Positions 44,526 to 55,625 of a stretch of DNA of 64,000 bases are shown piece after piece (the stretch's first letter is position 1; every line of letters starts with the position of its first letter). The stretch is from Catonia carolina (taxonomy: Eukaryota; Arthropoda; Insecta; Hemiptera; Achilidae). The notes beneath the pieces are model-generated. The model was not told the DNA's origin. It did not search any database and was given only the letters and a program-made list of their open reading frames with translations. Where the stretch lies: NCBI GenBank assembly GCA_035578175.1, contig JAQMRL010000011.1:3235501-3299500 (forward strand), given 5' to 3'. The translations under genes were made by a program, and so were the position numbers.

Positions 44526-45949
44526 TGTCAATTATCGTATCTATCGTAATATTAAAGCTAAAGAAACAATTATAGTACGAAATTTAAATTTCTTTTGGTC
44601 GGTATAGTGTAAAATTATTCAAAAGGTTAAAATTTTAAAAATTCTGTAAAGAAACGTTATATTTCAGTACAATGGGATTAACTGGAAAATCATGTTAACG
44701 CTGAAATTCGTTGTGAAAGTGTGGTTCTATATACAGATTTTTAAAATCATATTTGGAAATCGTGTAACTAAACTTTGCTCTCCTTGTTAAAAGTACCATT
44801 CATTCTCCAAAGCTGTCTAAAATTAGATCATATTAGAATTTTCATGTTTACGATATTAATTTAATCAACATTAGCCGAATTAAGTAGTTATGACAATTTT
44901 GTTTAATACTAGATAGTGTAACGTCCCATAACAAGTTTATTTCTGCCACATTTCCGAAAAATACAATCTCCTTTTTCTAATTACATGGATTATGTTTTTT
45001 TGTTTTTTCGTGTTTTTTTTGTTCGAGATTATTAACACTCGTACATAAATACTACTGATTATAATTGAAGTTGTTTGTAAAAAATATGAAAAAATATCTA
45101 GTCTATTCGTGTTATAAACCCCCGCCCTGATTTGTTAAGAAGGTACCCTGAAAAACTCGGCACTGGTCGTTTTCTATATTCTTAATTTTTTTTAAAATAC
45201 ATCTGAACCATTTAATTCCAGCAAAACTTGTACGGAGAACATTTATTGGTGGCAGTTTTTAAAATTGTCATCTATCATTTTTTTTTATCCGTCCGTCACG
45301 CCCTGATGTCAGAAACTACAAAAGATAAGCAACAAACGCTTTTCAGATTCGTAATCTACACAAAAAGTTAGTGGGCCAAAATTGTGTTTGAAGTTTTTGT
45401 TTCGACCGGAACTGGCCCAAAACTGGAAGTCAAAAATCACAATCGGAATTTGGAAACAGAAATAGTGTCGATTCCTCCTAAAGAGTAGATACGGAAATCA
45501 CTAATAGTTTTTGGCATAAATCAAAGGTAAGCCTTTTTAAAAATTGTCACCAGCCATGAAACCCGTCGTTCCATTAAATGTAATTTCTCTAATTTTTAAT
45601 AAGAAAACCCTTAACAAACTATCTAAACTTGAAAATAGTGTTGTTCAATCTATTATTTTACAGTCAAGTAGAATTTTGATGTGAAATAAACAGTTGTTTG
45701 TAACATGCAAAGTTGTAACATTACTTACAGTAATGCATATATATCAATAGTGCTCTGTTAGATGGAAATACATTTCCATAATACATTTTATGCATTTAAC
45801 TTGGCATTTATTAATTATGTACATACATATATTGTAGTTTTCACTTTGTTTTAAGTAATAATTACGTTGAAATACTGTCTGTAATTACTATCCATCATTA
45901 TTGTATGACGTTACATCCCAACCGTTACTACTATTTGCATTACGTGTAT
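44526..45949. other. Unassigned AT-rich region
   Basis: 45290-45500 is GC-richer (GTCCGTCACGCCCTGATGTC) and may be old transposon sequence. No gene recognised. Confidence 0.4.
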
Positions 45950-46806
45950 TACTTTCTCTTGCCTATATGAATATATAGGAAGGAAAGTATTGTTTTCATG
46001 TCGATTTTTTGAATTTGAGTTTTCGTCGGATCTACACGTTTTCATACCCCCTGAACCCAAAAAACATGGTTTTAGCGATTGGTCTGTGTGTGAGCAAAAT
46101 GTCTTAAGAACGGAACGTTGTACAAACTTGAAGCGTAAGTTAGGCACTACTAGAGAACCCGACACGAACATATTCATTAAAATCGGTCAACCAGAAGTAG
46201 TAATTCGTGTCATTTTTCACTTTTTTGCAATTTTCTTAAAAACGGCTTCTACGATTTTTTAAAAATCGCCTCATTTACTAAGTTATTTATGCTCTACAAG
46301 ATAGGGTAGGCGCCATGTCTGCTGAAATTCTTGGGCAGGCTGTTTTCTCGTCAAAAATTGATTTTTTTAAAGATTGCGGCTTTAATATGCATTATAGCGC
46401 AAAAATGTATATAATAAAAGTTGTAGAGAATTTAAAATCCTGTAACTTTTGTTTCAAACATTATTTTGTATAATGCTTAGTTTAGCGGTAATTGCGATTT
46501 TCTGTTTTTTCTTCACGAAAATGTGTAAAAATCGATTGTCATAAGATTTTAGCCTTTGCATTTGACGACAAAAGGGTATAATCAAATTTATAGGAAATTA
46601 AAAGATCTACAACTTTTATTCTGTGAATTTTTCTCGACAGAAATCACTTCACGTCACTTCTTTTATTTCATTTTACATCATTCACTCATGATTGAAAGCA
46701 GGTTATGTTTATTGATTAGTTTGTTTTTTATTTCTAATGTTAGTTTATATTGTTAATTATTTGCATTGGCAAGAGAAAGTCGTGTGAGTGTTTCACACCA
46801 GATTTT
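45950..46806 (+). repeat. HEL repeat, copy 4 (best preserved)
   Basis: Complete uninterrupted copy. ACTTTCTCTTGCC and hairpin at the start, short GT tract (46081-46095), both AT-rich units, the word CTTAGTTTAGCGGTAATT that shows the empty site of the CACTG insertion at 8047, the 3' GGCAAGAGAAAGT inverted motif, hairpin and CCAGATTTTTT. Confidence 0.9.
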
Positions 46807-47333
46807 TTTTTTTTTTTTATTAGTATGTTTCAAGCATTTAGTATGTTGGAGTTGATTAAATATTTAATTTTTGAATACGAGTACATTCATAAATTGTATT
46901 CCACAAATGTTCATTCTTCGTCACGATCTTCAAATCAAAATATATTGATTTGATTTCTTGAAAATTTCAATATCTGAAAGCTTGAAGTACTGTGTGAAAT
47001 CACTAAGGACTTATTTGAAAATGTCTTTGAAGTGCATCGTCAATTAATTTTAATGATATCGTATTTCATAGTTTATATAACATGTTCCAGCATTCTACAA
47101 GTAACTGTTAAAGACGGAGCACTGAATTAGCTTCCAATTAGCTTTCAATCGGTTCACAGTTATTCTCTTAGCTTGCTTATTACTAGCGCAATATTAATTA
47201 CTTGCAGATATGCAATTCTAGTATACTCTTCTCAGAGGTAATGATCTTGGTTGTTATTTTGAACTCCAATGATTTTGTATGAGATAAAACAAATATAATT
47301 TTTAGGAGTTGTGCCATTGTAGTCTAAATTAAA
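46807..47333. other. AT-rich region, no gene recognised
   Basis: No coding motif or repeat end recognised. Confidence 0.4.
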
Positions 47334-47640
47334 AAATATTGTGACATCGCTAAGGTCCGTTTCTCGATCTGAGTAAAATAAATAATTAACAAACTATCGT
47401 TTAAAATTACAAGTATTCATTTCAAACTATAAATTAAAATGATAATGTTATGTAAATCTACAAATAAATTACACTTACTACAATTAAATTGACAATCAAA
47501 ATAAATAATAAACTGTTTATAATAAATTAATGGCATTAACTAAACTTAACCAAATTATAATATTATTTTTGCGCTCAATTTTATTAGACGCTACTCACAA
47601 ACGATTACACGACGTCTACAGTATACGCTGGATCTTTTCA
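47334..47640. repeat. Family D element fragment
   Basis: Begins ATATTGTGACATCGCTAAGG and matches the left part of the element at 15597. The right inverted end is not found. Confidence 0.6.
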
Positions 47641-47650
47641 CAGGTGAAGA

Positions 47651-47776
47651 CTTAACTTAGCCAAACTAAGGTTGGTTTTCATTTCGCATCATTCACTCAT
47701 GATTAAAATTAGGTTATGTTTATTGAAGTTAGTTTTTTGTTCGATTCTAATATTTTATTATTAATGTTAGGTCATG
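47651..47776 (+). repeat. HEL repeat, copy 5, part before the Jockey insertion
   Basis: 3' third of the HEL family (CCAAACTAAGGTTGGTTTTC, ATTCACTCATGATTAAAATT), stopping at TTAGGTCATG (47767-47776). Confidence 0.8.
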
Positions 47777-48390
47777 GGTACAGCTAGTTAATCAGATATA
47801 GAAATACTGCAGCGCTTTCAATCCAAATGCCTGAGACTTATCACTGCAGCCCCACAGTACGTAACCAATGAAATATTACACAATGATCTAAACCTGCCCT
47901 TCATAAAAGAAGAAATTAAACAACGGAGCGAAAAACATTTACAAAATCTAGAAGACCATCAGAATCCATTAGCGATTAACCTCCTCGACAGCAACGAAGA
48001 TACTCACAGACTGAAACGTTTTCAAACAATTGACTTAGGTACCTTTACGATTTTGTTAATCATTTAAACCTTTTTTTTCTTTTCTAATTAAACTACTCAT
48101 CATCGTTATTTCAAAATAAGCATCGTTATCATCTCTTATCATCGTCATCGTCTCCAGCTTCAACAATTTAGTGTTTCAAGATGTTGATCTACAGTTCATC
48201 AAGTTAAGTTTTGTACATACGAGTATTTCTAAATTTTTTTTTCTTCACAGTTTAGTCTTGTTGAAACACACTACTGAGTGTGGATTTTATTGTAATTCTA
48301 AGGACATTACTCAGATTTTCTCTTCTTTGCTTAAAGTTTTTGTGTTTATAAACAGAACTGATTGCAAAATAAATACTGTTACAAAAAAAA
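47777..48390 (+). mobile_element. Jockey-like LINE, 614 bp, inserted in HEL
   Basis: 5'-truncated. The reading ILQRFQSKCLRLITAAPQYV then TNEILHNDLNLPFIKEEIKQ and NPLAINLLDSNEDTHRLKRF is the C-terminus of Jockey-clade proteins. A 3' UTR and poly(A) at 48383-48390 follow. The target duplication TTAGGT(C/T)ATG lies at 47767-47776 and 48391-48400. Confidence 0.85.
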
Positions 48391-48456
48391 TTAGGTTATG
48401 TTGTTCATTATTTGCATTTGCAAGATAAAGTTGTGTGAGTTTAACACCAGAATTTT
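48391..48456 (+). repeat. HEL repeat, copy 5, part after the Jockey insertion
   Basis: TTAGGTTATGTTGTTCATTA then GCAAGATAAAGTTGTGTGAG and ACACCAGAATTTTT; the HEL 3' end. Confidence 0.8.
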
Positions 48457-50029
48457 TAAATCTGTAGTTTTGTTTTATTGTTGATGAAGTACATTTGAAA
48501 TACATAGACTAATAAGAGAAGTGAAGTATGACATAATAAAATTTACATTCGTTAAATTTTTATTACTAATCTAAAAATACAAATGAATACTTTTCCCTTC
48601 TTTAGTAGAAATATTAAGATTTAAAAAGAGGGGATTAATTAAAAATTCTGATTCCAAATAAGATATTAAAAAGAAAATACTGCATTTATAAAAATCTATT
48701 TCATTTCCCTACCTCTGTAAATAAAGTATAATTTTTTTATTATAATTTTTAATCATTACCTAACATTTAATTTCATTTATTTTTCCATTTCATTCCGACG
48801 CAATGGTTTTTAATAACAAAGAATGTCGCATAAAATAGAGAAGTGAATATAAATTAGCATTAGGTGAAGGGGAAAACTGTAAGTGAATAAGATAGAAAAA
48901 ATAATGAATGTTGTGTCTGGGTTTTCGAGTAATAAATTTTCTACTCAAGTAGCTTGGGCTGGACGTTGGAGTTTCACTCCTCCTTTTCATTTTACCCTAC
49001 CATTAATTCTATTTCATGTATTATTTTAACTGCAGTTAACTTTGCTTTACCCGCCTAAACATTTGAATAAACCTATTTTTGAAAGTACAATAACGTTTGC
49101 AGATTTGTATTAAAAAAAGATTTATCTTCTGTCCTTAATTCTTTTTGTTTTATTTAAAAAGAAAGTCTTCCTAAAAATACTTTATTAATAATGTTTAAAA
49201 AAATATTATATTTTAAATTATAATAAATTGAATTTAATTCCTATTGTTTATTGTTTTTATGCATGATTTTTGTGTATATTTTAGAAAAAAGTTTTAAATT
49301 GGAAGCGATTTAAATGTTTTATCCTTAATTTATTCCTTGAATACAAATTATTTTGTTATGGGTTGCTACAAATGTTTTACAGAGTGAGGTTCATTTAAAT
49401 ATTCCATTTGTGCCTTCTTTTATTATTCTAGTTAGTATCTAGAATCTGTGTTATCAAAATAAAAAAAGTTGTTCCTTCGGTTTGTTTAAATCTGAGAAAA
49501 GTTTAAAGTGATTATTGACGAGCTTTTATGTTTCGTATGAAAAGTATTATAATATTTATTCCGGGTGCTGTAAGGATTTATTTGTTAATAAATGAGAAAA
49601 CGTTCTTTTTATACTAATTAATAACACGTATTTTTATTAAAAAATTAAATAATTACAATAACTTATTACGGTTATAACTACTAGTAAATTAAAATTAAAC
49701 TACGTAAACTGCCTTGGTTACAAAATGTTATTAAAAACACAAAGATTAAAAAATAAATTGTGTAAAATTCATCAAGCTGTTCATGCGATTTTCAGGGGGT
49801 AGTCAGCCCAAAAAATGAAAACTACTGGCTATAAATTTATCATTATATATTTTAAATGAAAGAGTAATTTACTAGTAATGATCTACCACTTGAACGAGGC
49901 CAAAAAATTAATTACACCCCCTAATATAAGAGTGAGGGTGGAAAAGCAGGTTTTTACAGGGAATTAAATATCTCAGGATCCAAGAAAGACATCAACATGA
50001 TTCTTGTGCCAAAAATACAGAAAATTGCT
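48457..50029. other. AT-rich region, no gene recognised
   Basis: No coding motif or repeat end recognised. Confidence 0.4.
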
Positions 50030-50131
50030 GTCTATTATCTGTTGTATGCTCTTGTATGTAATTTTTCTTACAAGAAATTTGTCTATTATCTGTTGTATGC
50101 TCTTGTATGTAATTTTTCTTACAAGAAATTA
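50030..50131. repeat. 51 bp perfect tandem duplication
   Basis: Two adjacent 51 bp units starting GTCTATTATCTGTTGTATGC, identical except for the last base. In the 87-codon frame 49997-50260 this becomes a 17-residue duplication (VYYLLYALVCNFSYKKF). I do not regard that frame as a proven gene. Confidence 0.95.
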
Positions 50132-50544
50132 ATTGAAGAAAAACATATTTTCAAAAAAAATTCACAAATTATTTTTTATAAAAATCATTCAACAGATAAC
50201 AGAGCAAGAAATTATGAACATTTAAAAAAAATTATCCAAATATTTCCAGTACAAACCTAAATATTTAATTCCCAAGAATGTAAAAACACATTTTTGGAAA
50301 ACTTAATTTAAAGTTTAAGGAATAATTTCCCTCGCCTAGCTAGTGAGCTTTATGTTTTTTTACAAAATAATTTATTTATCTGACAGTTATGTTAATAAAT
50401 AGTTTATTTATTTACTAAATAAATCTACAGTAACTAGTAACTATCAAATTTCTGATTTATAAAATGTTTCACAATAAAAACCTAATAAACCGTTGCTATG
50501 ACGACAAAGCATGTATATTTAAAACAGATGTTTTTATAACTTTT

Positions 50545-50742
50545 GTTTTCTTTCTTTGTTTATTTAACGTCGTATCAACTACTGTGGTCATTAGCGACGA
50601 CGTTGGGTTGTAACTATGAATTAGTGAATGATGAAATGATTTTTTGTAACTTCTTATGAAAAAGCCGTGCCTGAGTGGGATTCGATCCCAAGACCGCATG
50701 ATGAGAGGCGAGCACGTTACCAACTACGCCAATACAGCCGGC
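50545..50742 (-). mobile_element. SINE-A head with an alternative tail
   Basis: Minus strand: GCCGGCTGTATTGGCGTAGT, B box GGGATCGAATCCC, GTTACAAAAAATCATTTCAT. The tail differs from other SINE-A copies: CGTCGCTAATGACCACAGTA then GACGTTAAATAAAC, similar to the tail of the SINE at 61650. Confidence 0.8.
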
Positions 50743-50799
50743 TTTTTTATTCAAAAAACTGTAAAATGTAAAAAACTGTAAACTGTAAAATTCAAATAA

Positions 50800-51557
50800 T
50801 TGCAAAAAATATCGAAATTAAAAACTAACCTGGTCCAATTATATTTGGAACACACGCAAAAGACTAGGATTGAAGCTGAGAGATTTGTATTGGATGATGA
50901 GCAAACATCACAGCTGTCATTAGAGAGTAAGCTCCTACTGTACAAAGCCATATTAAAACCGCTGTGGACTTATGGGTTACCGCTTTGGGGATCAGCTGCG
51001 AAATCGAACCTTGCTATCATCCAACGATTCCGGTCAAAATATTTACGAATAATAGCAAATTCTCCATGGTATCTCACAAAAATGATGCGTTGCATAAGGA
51101 CTTACGTGTCAACACCGTGAAAGAAGAAATAACGCCGCTAAGTTCTAAATATCAAGAAAAATTAGCAGATCACCCAAATTCTTTGGCGCTTAATTTACTC
51201 GATAATAGCGAAGACGTGACACGACGAAAACGAATAAAATTACTTGACCTTCCGTTTAGATTTACCGACTAACCTACATTGTAAATAAATGAAGTCCATA
51301 TCAACATCATCTCAATTAACATCATCTTCTTCCTCTACTCATTCTACTATCACCGCTATTAATTTTGTTACTTTTTTTATTTACTGTTGTTCATCTTTTA
51401 TCTAGTTAATGTTTTCAAATATTATACATAATTTTTTTTCTTTTCGAAGCAATACCATTGGGTATTGTCTTTTTCATGTGAACACTTTCATGCTTATTTA
51501 CTTATAGTTTTTTGTTTTTAAACTGTTTGTAAATAATATCAGATGTTAGAAAAAAAA
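50800..51557 (+). mobile_element. Jockey-like LINE, 5'-truncated
   Basis: Reads LSLESKLLLYKAILKPLWTY then GLPLWGSAAKSNLAIIQRFR, KYLRIIANSPWYLT, and after a frameshift DLRVNTVKEEITPLSSKYQE and LALNLLDNSEDVTRRKR, the Jockey RT-thumb and C-terminal region. The ORF closes near 51272; a 3' UTR runs to poly(A) at ~51550-51557. Several frameshifts. Confidence 0.85.
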
Positions 51558-52160
51558 TCATCTTCTTGAGTTGACTACTCCCTTAAATGAAAGCTAAAAA
51601 TATTTAAAATTTTGGAGTAAGGGATTGTTTCCGAGGTCTAGATGATGGTGATTTCTGTATTGTCAAATACATTTTGTATTATCTATGTATTGTACTGTAG
51701 TAATTTGAGGTCGTGTTAATACCTCAAATTAGTTAATTCTTTAACAGCATAAAAAATTCAATTACCATAATTACTAACAAATATGATAAAACAAGATTTG
51801 GGAATCTAATTTCAATATTGACCTAATGAACAAAATGAAAACTTAATTAAATTTCAGCTTGAAAATGGTATTTTCAGTGAGAGTTGCGGTCAGGTATATA
51901 TACTCTATGTGGTACATATAACACTCGTACAGCGCAGTAATAAAACTCAACTAGTGACAACTGAACTCAACACATTCAACGCACTCTTTCATGAAATTGG
52001 ATTTGGGAGATTAATGTAAAAAAGTAACGTCATCAGTAAAAACTATTTGACCATACTTTACGATCGCTGGGAAAACACAAAGTGGTTTTCCTAAAAAAAG
52101 TATCGTGTTTTAATTTTCATTGTTGTATTCTATGTAAATAGTTATAAAGTTTAAACATTT
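51558..52160. other. AT-rich region, no gene recognised
   Basis: No coding motif or repeat end recognised. Confidence 0.4.
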
Positions 52161-52262
52161 TTACTTTCTCTTGCCTATATGGATATATAGGAACGAAAGT
52201 ATTGTTTTCATTTCGATTTTTCGAAATCGAGTTTTCACCGGATCTGCAAATTCATGTGTTCT
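52161..52262 (+). repeat. HEL repeat, copy 6, 5' fragment
   Basis: TTACTTTCTCTTGCCTATAT, terminal hairpin and CGATTTTTCGAAATCGAG; truncated after the GATCTGC word. Confidence 0.8.
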
Positions 52263-53414
52263 AAAATACCCTTGAATGAATATACAATAATAACGTACAG
52301 ATTGTTTTAACAAAACCGGATGAAATTGAATATTTTTGTTGTTATACAATTTAAGTCCATTTAAAATAAAGTAAAATTAGTAAATTAACTGTTTTTCCAT
52401 TACCTGAAAAATTGAAACTTTTGACTTGTATTCTTTTTCCCTTAGGCACTTTATAATTGGTTTTTTTGTAGAAATAAACGCAGAAATACAAACAATAAAT
52501 GCGGAAATTTATTTACATCATAAATTTTTAAAGAGTGTGAAGTTAACAACTGCTACATTTTATATTCTAGTAAAGTTAAGCAAAAACAGAAATAAATGTA
52601 TTCAGCATTATGTTATTCGTTTTCCATAAATTTGTTCAAATTATTCGGTATATCTATTCCTATAAAAAGTAACTTCATGAAAATGTTTCAGTAAAACGTT
52701 CAAATGAATAACTTTAATAAAACATAAACTTTGAATAACGTGAAACGCAATTTAAATTTGCACGAGGTAAAATTTAAAGTCAGTGTGGAAAGAATGAAAA
52801 TTTATAAGTTATCGTTAATGAACATGCCTCGTGTAACATTTTATGATAAGAGAAGTCATAAACTCACATTACACTGTTGCTTGTTGACAGGTCTGATACG
52901 CGTCCTCTACACTCTTGTTAAAGGCTCTTTAATTTCCATTTTGACTATCATACAGTAACCGTTTAATATACTGAAATAGTACTATTATTTTATATTCGGA
53001 ACATTTTCTATATTATTAAATTTATACAGTTTTCAATTTCTGTTTCATTTACCGTCAGTTTACATTCGTTCAACTGGAAGGGTAGATTCATATACTTTTT
53101 TTTATTGTTTTCCATCCTTTTCTTCTTGTAACCGAAAGTGCTTACTTACTTGAATCGATGCCAAATGGCATAAGGTGCGTATTGTGGGATAAATTATTGG
53201 TAACCATTTTAAAGTCTTAGCTACACGTACAAGGAAAAACACCTTGATTTTACCCGTAGACCATATCATTTAACATTGCTAATTATGACTGAAAAATGAA
53301 AACATAAATATTAAATGTTTGATAACTCTGTAATACAGCTTAGAGATGAATACATCTATCTTTGGTAATAATTTAAATGTACAAAAACAACCCAAACCGC
53401 TGAAATAGAGAGGC
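52263..53414. other. AT-rich region, no gene recognised
   Basis: Short frames (52426-52629, 52731-52958) have no motif and no supporting context. Confidence 0.4.
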
Positions 53415-53790
53415 CCATAAGATCACCGTGGTGTTCGTTCGGAAGGGAAAGTAAAATCTTGAAGAATCATAAAATTCCCTTAAGATTTAGAAGAACAGTT
53501 TTTAATCACTGCGTATTTCCTGTTTTCTCATAACTTGCTCAAACATGGTTCTTTATAAAAGGTATAATGGAGAGGCTAGCCAGAACACAAAGATCCATGG
53601 AAAAACTGGTGCTAAATATTAAATTAAGAGACCGCGTAAGAAATAATTCGGCAAAGGACTAGAATAGTGGACGTGAAACGGCACGTGGAATCACTGATAT
53701 GACTATAAGCTGGACATAGAATGAGGTAGATTTTGTATGATCGATAGAACAAGGTGGCTCAGCAGTGGAGGCCCTGGCTGGGAATGAGGA
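53415..53790 (+). pseudogene. LINE C-terminal remnant
   Basis: Reads ILKNHKIPLRFRRTVFNHCV FPVFS, a stop, then LAQTWFFIKGIMERLARTQR SMEKLVLNIKLRDRVRNN. This is the post-RT region with the common VF..CVLPV.TYGAQTW and ARTQRAMER.ML.I.LRDR.RN blocks. The rest is frameshifted. Confidence 0.8.
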
Positions 53791-53794
53791 ATAG

Positions 53795-54475
53795 TGTTTA
53801 TTACGTTTAACAATAATTTAATATTTTGTACACTTGGTATAAAAATTGGTGGTGGTTTGGGCTCTCGTGGTGTAACTTCTTCCTCCATATCTGAATTGTC
53901 AGATTGCGCCTCGAATGAATTTTGGGTAATTAGAGAATGATGGTCAGCCTTCTTCCCTACATGCATGTCATTATCTGTTTTTTCTGCTTTTCTTTTTTTA
54001 TTTCGGGCTTTTATAGTAGAAAAATCCTCTTGAGCTCGCAGCACAGATTGGTTTGCTTGTGTGTCTTCCATTGAAGACTTTATAACGAATCGTGGGTCTC
54101 GAAGGATCGTTTTGAACTCAGAGTCGTTCAAAAAAGAGTGACCAATCACTGTTTGATTCGAGCTACTGCCTGATGCATCATGAACGGTCGCCATATGATC
54201 AAAATAAGAAAAATAGATTATTAGGAACAAAATGCAAAAAAAAAAGAAAAAGAACCAAAACTTCCTCTGAAACAAACAACAAAAATAAATTAAGAAACCG
54301 TAGAAAATACCAAAATTATTAATACTCAAAAATAATAACGTCCACCGAACAAGAAACTACAAACTCACAAACATCAAAGATTCACACATCCCACAATTGA
54401 AGTCACAACACACCACGAATCAAGTCACAACAACTCACAATGAACAACACAGCGCGGCTTAGTTAGTGGCCATCT
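53795..54475 (-). pseudogene. Jockey-like LINE 5' end with partial ORF1 (gag-like)
   Basis: Minus strand: 5' UTR from ~54475 (GGCCACTAACTAAGCCGCGC), ORF1 starting MATVHDASGSSSNQTV at 54195, then KARNKKRKAEKTDNDMHVGK, DMEEEVTPREPKPPPIFIPS and NIKLLLNVINTI. The acidic stretch followed by PKPPPIFIP and N.K.LL..IN is the start of the Jockey ORF1 RNA-binding protein. The zinc-knuckle part and ORF2 are missing; the sequence ends against the LINE remnant at 53415-53790. The hydrophobic extension before MATVHD is 5' UTR read-through and not a signal peptide. Confidence 0.8.
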
Positions 54476-55219
54476 TTTCAACATGATTCTAACGCCATTT
54501 TCCGAATGAATGAAGTTTTTTAATTTTGATTTTGATTAGTTTTTATCATAAAAAATGATTCCATTTTTTTGAAACTTAATTCAATCTTTTGTTTTTAATA
54601 TTCGTTCGCGTATACAGGTACTTTATAATATTTTTTAAAGAATTTCTTTTAAAAGACAGTTATTTACTTTTATAAAATAATTATTTGTTCTTTACTGGAG
54701 GGTATTCATTTATTAGGATCGTAAAAAAAGACTTACGGTTCGATGATTTTCTGTTCATAAAAGATTGAACGAGCCGTACGGTACATTCAGCCAGGGTTAC
54801 GTACGTATTTAGGGTAGTCCGACTCATTTTATGAAACTTATATGGGCGGACATACGGATAAGACGGACACGAAGCGAAATTTCAAAGAAGTAATAGCAGA
54901 GGCCAATACGTGATGTGTTCTAAAAGTACCTTTTTTGTTCTTTTTTATAAATCAAATTAAAGATTGTTTTATCATCAGGTCAGACTGAAATTACCTACCT
55001 CACGGAAATTTATAGATTTTCTTCATTTTCTTGAGGATATAAATTCTTTAATTGAAAAGGAAATTGATTCTGAATGGGATTTAATAAACTCGATTTATTT
55101 TGTATTCTTTTCGTGTATAAGCAATAAATTCCTACTTTTTAATTTGTTTTCGTGGCGTGTGTGTTTGTGATGGCCATCCAAACTGTTCCCAGTTTTTTAT
55201 TTGTTCTAACGTTAAAAAC
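54476..55219. other. AT-rich region, no gene recognised
   Basis: No coding motif or repeat end recognised. Confidence 0.4.
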
Positions 55220-55290
55220 GTTATTTGCATTGGCAAGAGAAAGTCACGTGAGTGTTTTACACCAGATTTTTTTTTTTTTTTTTTTTTTTT
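55220..55290 (+). repeat. HEL repeat, copy 7, 3' fragment
   Basis: TTATTTGCATTGGCAAGAGA, AAGTCACGTGAG and ACACCAGATTTTTT followed by a long T run. Confidence 0.75.
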
Positions 55291-55391
55291 AATTATCATT
55301 TTGTTATATTTATTTCTTGTATTTCTAATTTTTGTGTATTCATGTCTGTATTTTTTGCTTATCTATTTGTATGTTTGTTTTTAATACAAGA

Positions 55392-55625
55392 TGTTGTTTA
55401 GGTCATCAGCCGAAAGGCTGGTTTGAACCTCTAGAGGTTTTCCTAAGTAAAACGTAAAGTTAGGTGGTTTACCATTGCTTTCTTTAATGAGTGGAAAAGT
55501 ATGCTTATCAACATTTCAGGCTCTCTGAAAAGTATATAATTTCCACCCTGCAAATGACACCTTCACTTCATTCACTACAGGGTCTGGCTGTATAATGAAA
55601 TTCATTAGTCCTGGCTAACTCTAAC
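55392..55625 (-). mobile_element. SINE-B, 3' part
   Basis: Minus strand ends GGCTGATGACCTAAACAACA; it starts inside the family near TTAGTTAGAGTTAGCC. 5'-truncated. Confidence 0.8.

Noticed and set aside
50030..50131. CRISPR-like repeat
   Set aside because: Two adjacent units without spacers in an insect-type genome; a plain tandem duplication.
52731..52958. 75-codon ORF with basic composition
   Set aside because: No motif, no context, and its length is expected by chance in this much sequence.
53703..54329. Membrane protein with N-terminal hydrophobic segments
   Set aside because: The hydrophobic part is upstream of the Jockey ORF1 start (MATVHD) and corresponds to 5' UTR; the end of the frame is antisense of another LINE.
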